Assembly: GCA_943736015.1 (NCBI GenBank)
Contig: OX031056.1
Span: 68,041,277-68,105,276 of the forward strand
Direction: 5' to 3'
DNA length: 64,000 bases
DNA from: Tridacna crocea
Taxonomy: Eukaryota > Mollusca > Bivalvia > Cardiida > Cardiidae
Shown here one piece after another: positions 32,931 to 44,033 of the stretch. Made by a program: the position numbers and the translations under genes. The number at the start of each line of letters is the position of its first letter. Position 1 is the first letter of the stretch. The notes below the pieces were generated by a model. It had not been told where the DNA came from and did no database searches. It worked only from the letters and a program-made list of their open reading frames with translations.

Positions 32931-33545
32931 AGATTATCTGACTGTGAAAGTAACAGAACTTCTGTTATTTTCACATTGTCTAAATTCTTCAAAATACGAC
33001 TAAAATGTTCTGAAGAATGGTTGGTGAGTAAGGACCCAGGTAATTTTCTCTGCTCCAAGGGACCACTCTACTTTATAATTGTCTAACGATATGAATTTTA
33101 TGGATCCATAATTATCTGATGCTCTTATTGGTTCAATTATGGAGATGCGATAAGCCCCTCTGTTTGCCAGCGCCCAGCTCATAATTAAACTAAGAAAGGC
33201 GCGAAAGTATTGCATCAGTCGAATCAATATGGTACGACCGGATGTGACATGGTCTGACTGTCGATCGCGCCACACCTGTCTGTGTACTGGATTTTAATAT
33301 GCTATTTTTACAATTGAAACTAAACGCGAGAAATTCAATGATAGAAACATATTTTTTTTTCACTTTCTGTTGAAAATGACTTGATCTAGTCCGTACACGT
33401 AGTAATGGTCATTGAAATGTGCGGTCTGTGTTTGAAAAAAAAAATCTAGATAAAAATTTTGATCCAGATCTATGTTGTTACAAAAAAAAAAGTCCCTGTT
33501 AAATGCTGATTGTAATTTCAAAGGGACATTTATGTCCAGGGCCTG
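32931..33545. other. Unassigned sequence with a palindrome remnant
   Basis: GTAACAGAACTTCTGTTATTTTC (32950) and GAAGAATGGTTGGTGAGTAAGGACC (33012) are remnants of the ATTCACCAACC MITE; the rest is unremarkable. Confidence 0.4.
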
Positions 33546-33712
33546 TATTCACCAACCATTCCTTGGCTTACTCGCCAGAATTTTCTACATTTGTAAGTAA
33601 CACAACTTCTGATTGGCTAAACCATTCGGTTTAGCCAATCAGAAGTTGTGTTTCTTACACATTTAGAAAACCTTGGAGAATTAGAATAATATTCTAAACG
33701 GTAGGTGAATAC
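33545..33712. mobile_element. Palindromic 'ATTCACCAACC' MITE, copy 2
   Basis: GGCCTGTATTCACCAACC / GGTAGGTGAATACCGGTCC ends; central palindrome CACAACTTCTGATTGGC / GCCAATCAGAAGTTGTG. Confidence 0.85.
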
Positions 33713-33789
33713 CGGTCCTGGGCATAATCATGTATGAGATGTGCAACATGCACGATAAAGATCTAGATCTACATGAATTGTAGTTGAGG

Positions 33790-33990
33790 AAGTCAAAGAT
33801 GGACCCTCGAGAGAGATTAGTATAAGTTGTAAGAACTTGTTTCTCAATCGATGTAAAATAAATATGTTTAAACTAAAGATGGACCCTATAGGTGTAACAA
33901 TCTTAGTAGTCTACCCAATTCTTTACCAAACGACAAAGTTGTACACTTGTCCATTCAAAAAGCACATTGAACATACGAGGAGTGATCGGA
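33790..33990 (+). repeat. SINE tail plus truncated MITE head
   Basis: GAGAGAGATTAGTATAAGTTG..TGTTTAAACT (33808-33873) is the shared 3' part of the SINE at 53788; ATTCTTTACCAAACGACAAAG (33919) is a MITE left end. Confidence 0.6.
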
Positions 33991-34127
33991 AAGAAAGTGG
34001 ACTATGTCGTTATTTTGAAAGACTATTTCATGTACGATTACAAGAACTTGTGCAGATGAGCATCAATTATCTGGTGACTAACTCAAGCTTTCAAATGTCG
34101 CCATAAAAAAATGGAAATAAAGTGTGA

Positions 34128-34605
34128 CGTCATTATATAGAGGATAATCAACTGGTTATTCTTGATATGAAAAATATCTCACGAGGATGCGTTGTTAGGC
34201 GTTGAAAAAACGAGTGCGCATCCGTGTGAGATATTTTTCGTATCAAAAATAACCAGTTGATTATTCTATTTATTATAAACCTGATTAAGATTATTATTTT
34301 TAATTTTCCGTTTGAAAGTCGAAATCAATACTTTGGATAGAGAGAAGAAATCAGGGACATAGTGCGGATGAATACATAATTTAAATGAACAAAACGAGAT
34401 TGAGAAAAGTGTTGGATTGTCTGGTTGGAAATATAGAACTTACAATTAACACTATCTATAAGTGCTTAATAAAAAAAAAGTAGTTCCTAAATTACAGCAG
34501 GAAGTGAAGGTGAAAGTTGATATTGTCACTAGTGATGATATCAAAATTTATTTCACTGGGAAATTCCAGGATTTCACTGCTAGGTATATAATAAAATGAC
34601 GTCAT
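34128..34605 (+). mobile_element. Palindrome-headed ~470-bp element, copy 1
   Basis: Perfect-looking inverted pair AATCAACTGGTTATT..AAAAATATCTCACGAGGATGCG / CGCATCCGTGTGAGATATTTTTCG..AATAACCAGTTGATT, followed by a shared body (TACTTTGGATAGAGAGAAGAAATC, TTCCAGGATTTCACTGC). Second copy at 55283. Confidence 0.78.
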
Positions 34606-34689
34606 CCTATTGACATTCGTGTAACATCTCCTTTCATCGTACAGATTCGGCTAAGACTCTGGTAATCCGTATTCGATGCAGGTCGACCC

Positions 34690-35360
34690 GACCCGAAATT
34701 TTTCGCTATTGGTCAATTTTCCGTGTATGTCAATAGACCAGTGTACCTCATGATTCAGTGGGTTGTCATCTAAAAAGGGATTTTAGGGATGTATAATATT
34801 GGGATGGCTTGCTCAACGGTGACAACCTACGTCATAGCAGAGGTGTCGGAATAGCCGCCACTTTGTGCGCAAAGTGCAGATTAATTACTTTAAAAAGATA
34901 TATGTATCTAGAATTTACTTAGAATACCTCCTATATCTGGTGCCGGTAAATATAAAATTTGTTCTCTTTGTGAAATCAAAATGCCATGAAACAATGTTGT
35001 AGCTCTAAACACGTCAACACAATTATTCTTAAGGGCATTGTAGACGACATCTATTGTTAAATCGCACATGTGTCACCGGCTTCGAAAATTGTGTGTAGGT
35101 AATTGCAAAATCAACGAAACTAATGAACAAAATATTAATGTATACTAACGAAGGAAGTTGGCAGGTACCATATGCACTGTTTTGTTTGGACAGATCTTCA
35201 ATAACAATAATGTACGAGCAGAAAAACTTACCTTTTTAAAACGAAAATGGCGGATTTAAAATGTCTCCGATGACGTATGCTATGACGTAGGTTGTTACCC
35301 CTGTTGCCCGGTATCATGCATCACGAAGATGCAATAAGCCCCCTTTTGCCAGAGCATGGC
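34690..35360 (-). mobile_element. GC-rich MITE remnant split by another element
   Basis: ATTGGTCAATTTTCCGTGTATGTCAATAGACC left and GAAGATGCAATAAGCCCCCTTTTGCC right frame the insertion at 34818-35300. Confidence 0.55.
34818..35300. mobile_element. TIR element with GTAACAACCTACGTCATAGCA ends
   Basis: GTGACAACCTACGTCATAGCA (34819) and TGCTATGACGTAGGTTGTTAC (ending ~35298) are inverted; subterminal GCCGCCACTTT / AAAATGGCGG also pair. CRE-half sites (TGACGT) lie in the ends. Confidence 0.78.
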
Positions 35361-35559
35361 TCAATGGTTTAGCCGGAGGTTTTGTTGCTTTCAAATTAAA
35401 AAAAAAAATCTAGACAATATGAACAAGTTCTGAAGAATGACTGATAAATTAGGACCAAGAGCTCCATGCTATATAGGCCCTACGTTGCTGTTTCAAATAC
35501 AATCATGTACTGGCTTTATCACATTTTAGGCCTACAGAAACCAAACACAATAAACTGGT

Positions 35560-35774
35560 TTAACCCTTTATCACACAATGACGACTTTTAACACCCTTGA
35601 CAGAGAAGCCTTTTGAAAACATAGTCGAAGAAGGAGAATTTTCTCCTTCTCCCACAATGTTTTTTACTCGGTCAAAGAAAACTCATTTCATATGATTATT
35701 TGCCCTTTTGAAACTGAAACCAGCAAATGATTTCATTTCCGACAGGTCTAAAATCTGGTATGGTAAAGGGTTAA
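35560..35774 (-). mobile_element. TTAA-hairpin MITE (H1), reverse, shortened hairpin
   Basis: TTAACCCTTTATC left, GGTAAAGGGTTAA right; hairpin lost its GCTGGT core (GAAGGAGAATTTTCTCCTTC). Confidence 0.88.
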
Positions 35775-36365
35775 AACAAAAAGTAACTCTTGTCTCGTTG
35801 ACTTTTGTCTTTTTCAAGGAAAGAGAATTGATTCAGCCGTGATAGGAACTTGAAAAAGGTCATAGTATATTAGCCGTATACGTAACCTGTGGGCCACATG
35901 GGCTCGGCAAAGCGTTTTTGATCTATATCATCAGTAGGTGAAGGTCGTACGAACGGGTGTCATTCAACAGGGTAAGATGATAACACGGATAATCCTCTTA
36001 CGTTATTATTTGGTAGGAATGTAATCTAATCAGATAAAATTACTATCCTATATACACTTTAAAGATACACGTATATCTTTAGTCGTTTTCACCCAGTCTT
36101 TTAACCAGTTTTATCTTTATTTTAAGAAACAGTAATCATTGTTTTATCTTTTTGCCAAATGCTGCACTTGATGGTTGCAAGGTTGCACAGATTACGACGA
36201 ATAGAGAACGGGTTTCATTCTCTTGAGGCATTCGGCATACCTCGAGTGATGGGAGCCATCATATTAGATATAGGTACGGAATCGGCCGAGTTGTGACGAG
36301 TGTCACTTGAACCTATCCCTAGACATTAAAACTAAGCAGTTTCCGGTTTAACTCGGACACAAATT
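35775..36365. other. Unassigned sequence
   Basis: No exon, RNA or known repeat recognised. Confidence 0.3.
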
Positions 36366-36367
36366 CC

Positions 36368-36904
36368 GGTACGTATTCACTAATCATTCTTAAGGTAAGA
36401 CCTGTATAATGCACTTCCGGTGAAAATTCTAATTGGTTGACAAAGAAGGACAAATAAGGATTTATGCAGAAATAATATTTTTGCACATTTCTAACGGATC
36501 AGAAATTCCGTTTATGCCTATCTTGAAATTATTTTTTGATATTTTTGTTACGGTTTTCTGAAAAGGGAACTAATTATTATCTCTTTTTGAATTGAGAATA
36601 TAGCGGTTTTAGATTTATAAATGATAATTCAAAAAAGGACAAAAATGGAAAAAATGAAAAAGTGAAAGTAGTTCAATAACACTCATTTTTAATTATAGCT
36701 AATTTTGCAGGATGACATTTCAGTAGAAATAGCTGTTTTCCATTACACAGGTCTTACCTTAAGAACGTTCATTTGTCTTAGTCTTCAAGATTTTCTGACC
36801 GTAAAAGGTAAATGGTTTAGCCAATCAAAGTTCTGTTACTGTAATATTGACAATATTCTGAAGAATGAAGCTAAGAATGTTCTTAAGAATGGTTAGTGAA
36901 TACG
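36368..36904. mobile_element. 'ATTCACTAATC' palindromic MITE split by a TTAA element
   Basis: GTATTCACTAATCATTCTTAA left; TTAAGAATGGTTAGTGAATAC right; GGTTTAGCCAATCAAAG inside. Interrupted at TTAA by 36390-36762. Confidence 0.8.
36390..36762 (+). mobile_element. Second TTAA-family MITE (TIR GGTAAGACCTGT), copy 2
   Basis: TTAAGGTAAGACCTGT left and ACAGGTCTTACCTTAA right form a perfect 16-bp inverted pair including TTAA. Confidence 0.88.
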
Positions 36905-36934
36905 GACTCTGCTGGTGTTTCTTTATCCAATGCA

Positions 36935-37079
36935 TGGTAATCAGCATTTTCTCCTTTTCCCACAATATTTTCTATCCTTCCCAAACCAAATTTAAGCTTT
37001 TGAGTCAAATTAATTTTGTCGTCTGCAAATGCGTCCAATTTGGACCAGTCTAAAATTATGTCGTTTGGTAAAGAGTTAA
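36935..37079 (-). mobile_element. 5'-truncated TTAA-hairpin MITE (H1)
   Basis: Starts in the palindrome (GGTAATCAGCATTTTCTCC) and runs to GGTAAAGAGTTAA. Confidence 0.82.
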
Positions 37080-37289
37080 GAGAAATGATAATCAACGGTT
37101 TGTTTATCTGCTTTGCTCGATAAACACTTACTCTTGTTATACCTTGAACTTCTTGTCCGTGCCCTTAAAGTTGCAATATTTTTAGATAAAAACCCGCTCC
37201 TACATAGCAAAGGTCCGTGAAATTCTTCCCTGTTATTTCGAGGGAGTGGATGTATGCGTATGGGCCCATAAAAGTAAAACCTTTATTTG

Positions 37290-37519
37290 ATCGTTTACCA
37301 CGTGATCCCAACTTTTAACGACCCTGAGAAAGACACCTTTTGAAAACATAGTGGGAAAAGGAGAAATGCTGACAATCAGCATTTTCTCCTTTTCCCACAA
37401 TGTTTTCTTTCCTCCCCAAGAGAAGTTTAAAATTTTCAGTCTTTTTTTGTTTGTTTGTTTTCTGCAGATCTTTTGAGCTTGGACCAGACTAAAATCTTGT
37501 TGTTTTTGAAAAAAGTTAA
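37290..37519 (-). mobile_element. TTAA-hairpin MITE (H1), reverse
   Basis: Left TTAA mutated (CGTTTACCACG); hairpin ~37341-37407; right AAAAAGTTAA. Confidence 0.85.
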
Positions 37520-37555
37520 AGTTACAATAGAGGCCGAAAATAAACAAAAGGGGTG

Positions 37556-37773
37556 TTAAAGTCCAACAAAATTTTGACTACCCTGAGGAAGAAGCCTTCA
37601 GAAAACATTGTGGGAAAAGGAGAAAATGCTGGTAACCAGCATTTTCTCCTGTTCCCACAATGTTTTCTACTCTTCGCAAGACAAATTTTAAATTTTCAGT
37701 CACTTTTATTTTGTCGTCTGCAAATACTTCAATTTGGACAAGCCTAAATTATTGTCGTTTGGTAATGAGTTAA
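37556..37773 (-). mobile_element. TTAA-hairpin MITE (H1), reverse
   Basis: TTAAAGTCCAACAAAATTTTG left has lost part of the terminal repeat; right GGTAATGAGTTAA intact. Confidence 0.87.
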
Positions 37774-38007
37774 ATTTAAATCATACCAGTTAAAAGTATC
37801 GATATTATTGTAAAGATGACGACCTGTTAATGTATGATCGCTGATGGAGAGATTTATTTTAAAGTAACAAGAGCTGCGTATAGTAAACAAAAACGGGTGT
37901 TAAAATGCATTTAAATTTTAATCATACCATTTAAAAAGTATGGAAAATATTGTGAAGACGAAGATCTGTTATTGTTCAGTCGTTGCTGAAGAAATTGATT
38001 TTAAACT

Positions 38008-38300
38008 CAACAGGTTGAGCGCAGGACTCATAAACGTGATGTTTCGAGTTCCTAGAAGGTATTGGTTCGATCCCCACCCCACGGCTGGCCATCTAAAACT
38101 ACCGTAAAAGTCTTTCGGAGGAGAGGTCAAAAATCGAGGTCCCGTGTGATGGTGCTTTACACCGAGCACGTAAAAGAACCAGGGGTAACTTAAGATGGGT
38201 TTCGTCCTGTATCTGCACTATCCCCAGTAACAATACTAACTGCCTTCAGGGGGCGTCGCCCATATGGGCAACCGGTGGTGACGATAAATAAACACAAATT
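38008..38300 (+). repeat. tRNA-derived SINE, intact paralog
   Basis: AGCGCAGGACTCATAAACGTG, GGTTCGATCCCCAC (B box), GTCCCGTGTGATGGTGCTTTAC, GAGCACGTAAAAGAACCAGG, GGCGTCGCCCATATGGGCAACC. Same family as 49003 and 50868. Confidence 0.8.
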
Positions 38301-38513
38301 CAATAAATCTGTTAGTAAAAGACGGAAGCTGCCGAGATTGGCCGAAAAGCATTTACGAAAACGCCGATGTTATACGATATTTACCGACGAGTTAAAGAGC
38401 ACACGGTCCTTAATTCTCATCTTATAAGACGGAAGTTGTCGAGATTGTATGAAATGTGCGAAAACGTCACGTTGTTACACGATATTTACCGAAATGCTAC
38501 CGGGTCATAACCC

Positions 38514-38730
38514 TTAACCCTTTACCAAACGACAAAATTTTAGACTGGTCCAAATTCAAAGCACCTGCAGACGACAAAACAAGCGTAACTTTGACTTCAG
38601 AAGGCTATAAAACATTGTGCGAAAAGGAGAAAATGCTGGTTACCAGCATTTTCTCCTTTTCGCACAATGTTTTCAACAAGGCTTCTTTCTCAGGGACGAA
38701 AAAACCAGGGATTGTTTGGGAAAGGGTTAA
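38514..38730 (+). mobile_element. TTAA-hairpin MITE (H1)
   Basis: TTAACCCTTTACC / GGGAAAGGGTTAA. Arms read GTGCGAAAAGGAG / CTCCTTTTCGCAC: a G-to-C change is matched by its complement in the other arm. Confidence 0.92.
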
Positions 38731-38854
38731 AACCATTTCTTCCACAGCCCAACCTTTCGACCCATTTTTAACCCTCATCCTGCTAAAAAAAATCAAATGA
38801 AGTTTTTAAGCCTGTAATAAAAATCCCATTTTTTGCAAGTATAACGGGTTTTTT

Positions 38855-39083
38855 TTAACCCTTTACCCCATAATGCATTTCTATGGTATCTCTAACTGAC
38901 CCTAAATAACAGCAAGGATAAAGCTGTTTCCTATGTGTATATGACATCTTTTGATAGCATAGAAAACATTATGGCAAAAGGTGAAATTGCTCGTGACGAG
39001 CAATTTCACCTTTTGCCACAATGTTTTCCAAAGGCTCCTACAAGCAATGTGTAGAAATGAGTATCGATGGAGTAAAGGGTTAA
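38855..39083 (+). mobile_element. TTAA-hairpin MITE, H2
   Basis: TTAACCCTTTACCCC / GTAAAGGGTTAA; palindrome with CGTGACG centre. Confidence 0.92.
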
Positions 39084-39104
39084 TGGAGAACACTGTGTCT
39101 TTAT

Positions 39105-39170
39105 CGGACAGTGTAGATCAAAGATCAGACTGCACGTTCTGTGCAGTCTGATCTTGATCTACACTGTCCG
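39105..39170. mobile_element. CGGACAGTGTAGATC palindrome, near perfect
   Basis: 66 bp, arms differ by one inserted A; centre GCACGTTCTGTGC. Confidence 0.85.
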
Positions 39171-39179
39171 CCAAAGGTC

Positions 39180-39950
39180 GGTAAGTCGAGCTGAGCAGCG
39201 TAGGGTTTAACAGTTTCATACCGGCTATTTTAAGACGTATACAAAAGGGAAACACGAACAATAGGATGATTCGCATGATTCACAATACATGTAAAGGAAA
39301 TGTCCTTATTTGGGTATTATGCAAATGACAAACCTCAAATACAGTCTACTGCTTGGGTCAAAATTTACCTTTTATCACACAATCCCTGGTTTTAAAGGTG
39401 GGTATCTAGAATTTTCTCATCCCACCGAATTAAAAAATATTTATATCACTGAAATTTATATGAAAAAACAATACAAATCATCAATAATTAAGAATCATAA
39501 AATTACTAAAATATTTTTTTTTGATGGTATTCCCTTAAAAGGCTAGATAGCCTCTTAAGCTATTTTTAGATTTCCCGCCAAAAATAAAAGAAAAGCTTTG
39601 TTGGAATGTTAAGTGACTGGCACGTGGCTAACATTAATGACGCTTAAAATCCATAACATAACACACATGTAATCATTTTCCATAATGTCTTCTTCCGACT
39701 CTATGTTTGAAGGTTCGTCTGTATATTTCCGGTGTGTAAAAGAGTGAGTTGCTCATGCAAAAATAGACCGTGTTTCCCTTCGGTGTCGACCTGGGCTGTA
39801 GTAAATCTCTAATTTCTCTTGTTGTCGGACGGATTTTGACTACTGGGGTTTTATAAATGAAAATTACACGGCTTTTGGAGTATAAGGATGATTTTTAAAA
39901 CAGCGATTACGCATTTTTTTTTGTATTCTTGTAAAATTTTCTTTCCAAAA
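39180..39950. other. Unassigned sequence
   Basis: A MITE head fragment (TTTATCACACAATCCCTGG) at ~39370; nothing else recognised. Confidence 0.3.
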
Positions 39951-39959
39951 TCTGAAGGG

Positions 39960-40070
39960 CCACCTTTAACGACTACGGTGACAAGGGCTTTGAAAACATA
40001 ATGGAAACAAGAGAAAATGATTTTAACCAGCATTTTCTCCTTTTTTCCACAATATTTTTTTTACACTTTA
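39960..40070 (-). mobile_element. Decayed TTAA-hairpin MITE
   Basis: TTTAACGACTACGGTGAC.. and GAAAACATAATGGAAACAAGAG..AACCAGCATTTTCTCC are degenerate H1 blocks. Confidence 0.55.
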
Positions 40071-40299
40071 AGAGTCAAATCTCGTTATTTGCACTTTAAT
40101 ATCTTTTTTGTCGAAAGTTGTCCATTGCAGTGTAGTAGAAAGATTTCCAGAAGGTTGTCCAGTATTTTAATTTATCACTGACAATTGATTTGAGTTCTCC
40201 AGTTTGATAGCATTTGCTTTTACAATGTAGAGTTTAACGCCGTTTTAAACAATATTTCAGCCAGTGCACCTATCTATGCTTTCATCAGGGCCGTAGGAA

Positions 40300-40340
40300 C
40301 TGGGGGGGGGGGGGGGGGGCTGCCCCCCCTCCCCCCATAA
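40300..40340. repeat. Poly-G/poly-C hairpin-prone tract
   Basis: About 18 G followed by CTGCCCCCCCTCCCCCC; part of a GGCCGTAGGAACTGG.. repeat fragment. Confidence 0.7.
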
Positions 40341-40769
40341 TTTGATTACTAATAAAATGACTGTGTCAGCATTTCGCTGAATATTGCTAGACAATCATCG
40401 TGCATAAAGAGGATGAAATAATTGAAAATTTCGAACGATTTAAAATAGTTCTAAACAAATGGCGGCGAGCCATGGAAATTTTTCTTCTACTTTTGTTATC
40501 TGACAGACGCCAAACAGTTTCTGACGTCACATTGCATTCCGTGTGACTTTCTGCTTTACTTTTTCTCAAAATCTCAATTCACCACATTGTTGGACGAATT
40601 TCCTTCTTTTTCGGTCATTAGTATTAGTAGGTGGGTTATTTCTCACGACATAACCAAACGCAATATATGTAAAATCGGGACAAGCCGGTTCTCAAATGAT
40701 GTTGGCCCCCTCAATCCAAAATTGCTTCCTACGGGCCTGTTCATGTAATTTCTTTCACCAGTACTCCTC

Positions 40770-40840
40770 ACATTATTCTTGCCAAGTCGATATTTTTTGC
40801 AGATGCATTTAACACCCTTTTCACGGAGCATGGCTCATAT
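40770..40840 (+). repeat. Right end of a GC-rich palindromic MITE
   Basis: CCAAGTCGATATTTTTTGCAGATGCATTTAACACCC..CACGGAGCATGGCTC. Confidence 0.6.
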
Positions 40841-41254
40841 ATATTTTTGCTGGTGGGTTGAATTCGGATTTTCCTGTAGCCAAACAGACGGTAAGTCTAG
40901 CCCAGGCATAAAAGTGTAATCCTGTCATGACATCATCCCTATTGGCGGAAGTCGTTATTAATTCCTGGTTTTGTCGTTCGATTAAGGTGTAACGGAATTC
41001 CATATTTGGAAATTCAAAAGACTACTGAAAGTACATGTCGAGTGGGTTTTTTTTTAAACTCATCACCATACAGAAACAGTTTTTTTCACCCTTAAGCATT
41101 TCACAACTGTAGGCACATATGTGGCCATTATAGTTCAAGATGTGACTGCACATGAAGTACATATCTAGTTTTTCCATTGTCGAAACAGTGGTCAGAGTCG
41201 AGAGAGGAATGAAACCTGTCTTAATAACTGTCATCAAGCTTCTGAGAAAGAAGT

Positions 41255-41512
41255 TTTAGAACTGGGTATTTGAACTTGGAACCTCCTGTTCTCAAATCCT
41301 GCTCTACCGATCGAGCAACCGTGGCTCTGCAAAAGCCTTTGCAGAGGACGATTGGAAAATGGCTTGAAATATGCCTTCTGGCCTTGAAAGGGTAGAAAAC
41401 ATTGAGGGAAAAGGAGAAAATGCTGGTTACCAGCATTTTCTCCTTTTCCCACAATGTTTTCAGAAGCAACCTTCATAAAGATTATTAAAACACGGGATGA
41501 TATGGTTAAGTG
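41255..41512 (+). mobile_element. TTAA-hairpin MITE (H1) fused to a tRNA-like fragment
   Basis: From 41330 (GCAAAAGCCTTTGCAGAGGACG) to GATATGGTTAAG the MITE is clear, palindrome ~41395-41462. The 5' part is replaced by an antisense tRNA-like head (GAACTTGGAACCTCC..GATCGAGCAACCG). Confidence 0.72.
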
Positions 41513-41609
41513 TTTCTAACTGGTATGTGCAAGCAAAATTATAAAGAAATCAACCGTTGAAATGAATCAGAAATTACTAGTAATTGTTGAAAATTATATA
41601 CTAGAATAT

Positions 41610-41808
41610 TAACCTTTATAAAAATGAAAGAAAATAAAGTAGAAAACATCGCTATAAAAAATGAGAAAATGGTGGTAACCGCCATTGTTCCTTGCAAAAC
41701 GTTTCTAATCTATCGGGGACAAATTTTGCGATTTGAGCCATCGTTACTTTGTCGTCTGCAAGCGCTTTCAATTTGGACTGGTTTAGGTATTTGTCGTTTG
41801 GTAAAGTA
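41610..41808 (-). mobile_element. TTAA-hairpin MITE (H1), degenerate
   Basis: TTAACCTTTA left; GTAGAAAACATCGCTATAAAAAATGAG..GGTGGTAACCGCC core; TTTGTCGTTTGGTAAAG right. Confidence 0.72.
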
Positions 41809-41823
41809 TTTACTTATTATTTC

Positions 41824-42059
41824 TTAAAACTCTTTACCACACGACAATATTTAAGACTTCTCCAAATTGAAAGCATTTGCAGACGAAAAATAAGATGTGG
41901 CTAAGATGACGGGATATGCTCTGAAGAGTTATAAAACATTGCGAAAAAAAAAAGATAAAATTCTGATTACCAGCATTGCTCATTTCTTCACAATGTTTTA
42001 AACAAGTTTCATTGCCAAGGGAAGTTAAATTTCGGGATCTGTGTGTGGTAATGGTTTAA
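41824..42059 (+). mobile_element. TTAA-hairpin MITE (H1), degenerate hairpin
   Basis: TTAAAACTCTTTACC left, GGTAATGGTTTAA right; arms GCGAAAAAAAAAAGATAAAATTC / GCATTGCTCATTTC no longer pair well. Confidence 0.8.
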
Positions 42060-42161
42060 ACTATTCATTATTTCAATCAGACGATAATTTTGGATGAGGT
42101 GAAATTACCGCGCATAGGTGTTAAACCTCGGACGATGCGTCAGGCGATATAAATAGCATGA

Positions 42162-42394
42162 TAAACTCTTTCCCAAACATTCCCTTGTTTTTTACGAACC
42201 TACAAAGGAAAGTCATTGAAAACATTGTTGAAAAAGGAGAAAATGCTGGTAACCAGCATTTTCTCCTTTTCCCACAATGTTTTCTACCCTCCAAGAACAA
42301 ATTTCATTTTTTTTTTCAGTCACGATAATTTTGTCGTCTGCAAATGCTCTAAAATTGGACAAGTCTCAAATTTTGTTGTTTGGTAAAGAGTTAA
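42162..42394 (-). mobile_element. TTAA-hairpin MITE (H1), reverse
   Basis: ATAAACTCTTTCCC left, GGTAAAGAGTTAA right; palindrome ~42219-42287. Confidence 0.87.
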
Positions 42395-42497
42395 CTTTTT
42401 ACCGCGCCAAATAACCGAAATGGAGTTTTTGAGCTAATAGTAAACACCCAAGGTTTCAGTATTTCAATGGTAATTTTGGTAATAAATATGTCCTTAT

Positions 42498-42563
42498 CGG
42501 ACAGTGTAGATGCAAGATCAGACTGCACGTTCTGTGCAGTCTGATCTTGATCTACACTGTCCG
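42498..42563. mobile_element. CGGACAGTGTAGATC palindrome
   Basis: Near-perfect 66-bp palindrome, 23 bp before the next TTAA MITE. Confidence 0.85.
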
Positions 42564-42585
42564 CAAAAGTTCCCAGAGTTCTGCT

Positions 42586-42813
42586 TTAACCCTTTACCAA
42601 ACGACAAAATTTTAGACTGGTCCAAACTGAAAGCACTTGCAGATGACAAATCAAACGTAACTCAAAAATAGAAATTTGTTTCCAACAGGTAAGAAAACAT
42701 TGTGGGAAAAGGAGAAAATGCTGGTTACCAGCATTTTCTCATTTTCCCGCAATGTTTTCTAAAGGCTTCTATCTCAGGGTCGCAAAAACCAGGGATCGTT
42801 TGGCAAAGGGTAG
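42586..42813 (+). mobile_element. TTAA-hairpin MITE (H1)
   Basis: TTAACCCTTTACC left; right end GGCAAAGGGTAGC slightly decayed; hairpin with one mismatch (TCTCATTTTCCCGC). Confidence 0.88.
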
Positions 42814-42884
42814 CCTAAGCGTTAGATTTCTCATCGTTTTACAAAAACCCAGCTTATTGCTATTAGAGTTATTTAACACTTCAC

Positions 42885-43092
42885 TAACCTTTTCCGTGTT
42901 TTCAAAAAAAATCTGAAGAAAAGAGATTCATGAAAACATTGTGGAAAAAAGGAGAAAATCCTTCTTTATCAGTATTTTTTCCTTTTCCCACTTACAGGAC
43001 AAATTCAAAAGGTTTAACCACACTTTGCTAGCCGTCTGCGTGTGTTTTGAAATTGGACCAGTCTAAATATTTTGTCTTTTGGTGAAGAATTT
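42885..43092 (-). mobile_element. Decayed TTAA-hairpin MITE
   Basis: TGAAAACATTGTGGAAAAAAGGAG..TCCTTTTCCCAC and TTGTCTTTTGGTGAAGAATTTT. Confidence 0.6.
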
Positions 43093-43199
43093 TAGAACGC
43101 TTTCATTTCTCAACACTCTTGCAGTATTTAGATACTGTTATCAGGTGACGTTAAAAAAAAAACACCGTGACCAATGCGCACGTTGCTCATATATGGCTT

Positions 43200-43453
43200 T
43201 GAAACGCAAAACGGGGCATTCGGACATTTGCGTAAAGTGTAGTCTCGGATTAGTCTACGTAGTCCGCGCAGACTAATCCGAGACGACACTTTTCGTTTCT
43301 AAGTATTTTTTTCTTTTTTGCGCAAGTCTACTGTGGGACGACATCTAATGTAGTCTTGAAGTGCCGTCTCGGATCAGCCTGTGCGTACTGCATGGGCTGA
43401 TCCGAGACGACACTTTACGCAATTGTCCGAATGCCCCTTTTTTACGTGTTGCA
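43200..43453 (+). mobile_element. Double-palindrome MITE
   Basis: AAACGCAAAACGGGGCATTCGGAC left, GTCCGAATGCCCC..ACGTGTTGC right; both inner palindromes (TCGGATTAGTC.. and TCGGATCAGCC..) intact. Confidence 0.87.
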
Positions 43454-43575
43454 AGTCTTAATGGGATTATCTAACTTTATTACGGTATATTATAATCGAC
43501 TCTCTCTACATTGATGTTACTTGTAAGTTTTTGCTCCAAACCTTTTTATTCAAACATGCGTATGAAGTAAAAGAT

Positions 43576-43811
43576 TTAACTCTTTTCCAGAATGTAGAAT
43601 TTTAGATGTGAACGAAAATGAAAAGAAATTGCAGGCGACAAATTAATTAAATCTGGATTTGATAATGATATTTTGTTTGAGAACCGGTAGAAAACATAGT
43701 GGAAAAAGGAGAAAATGCTGGGGACCAGCATTTTCTCCTTTTCCCGCAATGTTTTCCAAAGCGATATTTCTGAGAGTCGCTAAAACTCGGGATGGTGTGA
43801 TAAAATTTTAA
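43576..43811 (+). mobile_element. TTAA-hairpin MITE (H1)
   Basis: TTAACTCTTTTCC left, GTGTGATAAAATTTTAA right; palindrome ~43688-43756. Confidence 0.83.
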
Positions 43812-43916
43812 CACTTTAGCGGCCTAAATAACATTATTAAACTTTTTCGAAGGTAGTAATGAACAGTTTCAACGCAAATAACGAAGCTACCGGTCGTATT
43901 TCGGAACAAATTCGCT

Positions 43917-43982
43917 GATGGTGTGAATCTAGGATCAGACTGCAGGTTTTGTGCAGGCTGATCTTGATCTATATCGTTTGCA
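43917..43982. mobile_element. Decayed CGGACAGTGTAGATC palindrome
   Basis: AGGATCAGACTGCAGG / TGTGCAGGCTGATCTTGATC remain paired; outer arms mutated. Upstream of the secreted-gene promoter. Confidence 0.6.
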
Positions 43983-44033
43983 ACAGTTGTTTCGTTTGCA
44001 AGCGGGAACGAAAGGGTAGAAGGAGTGTAAACA

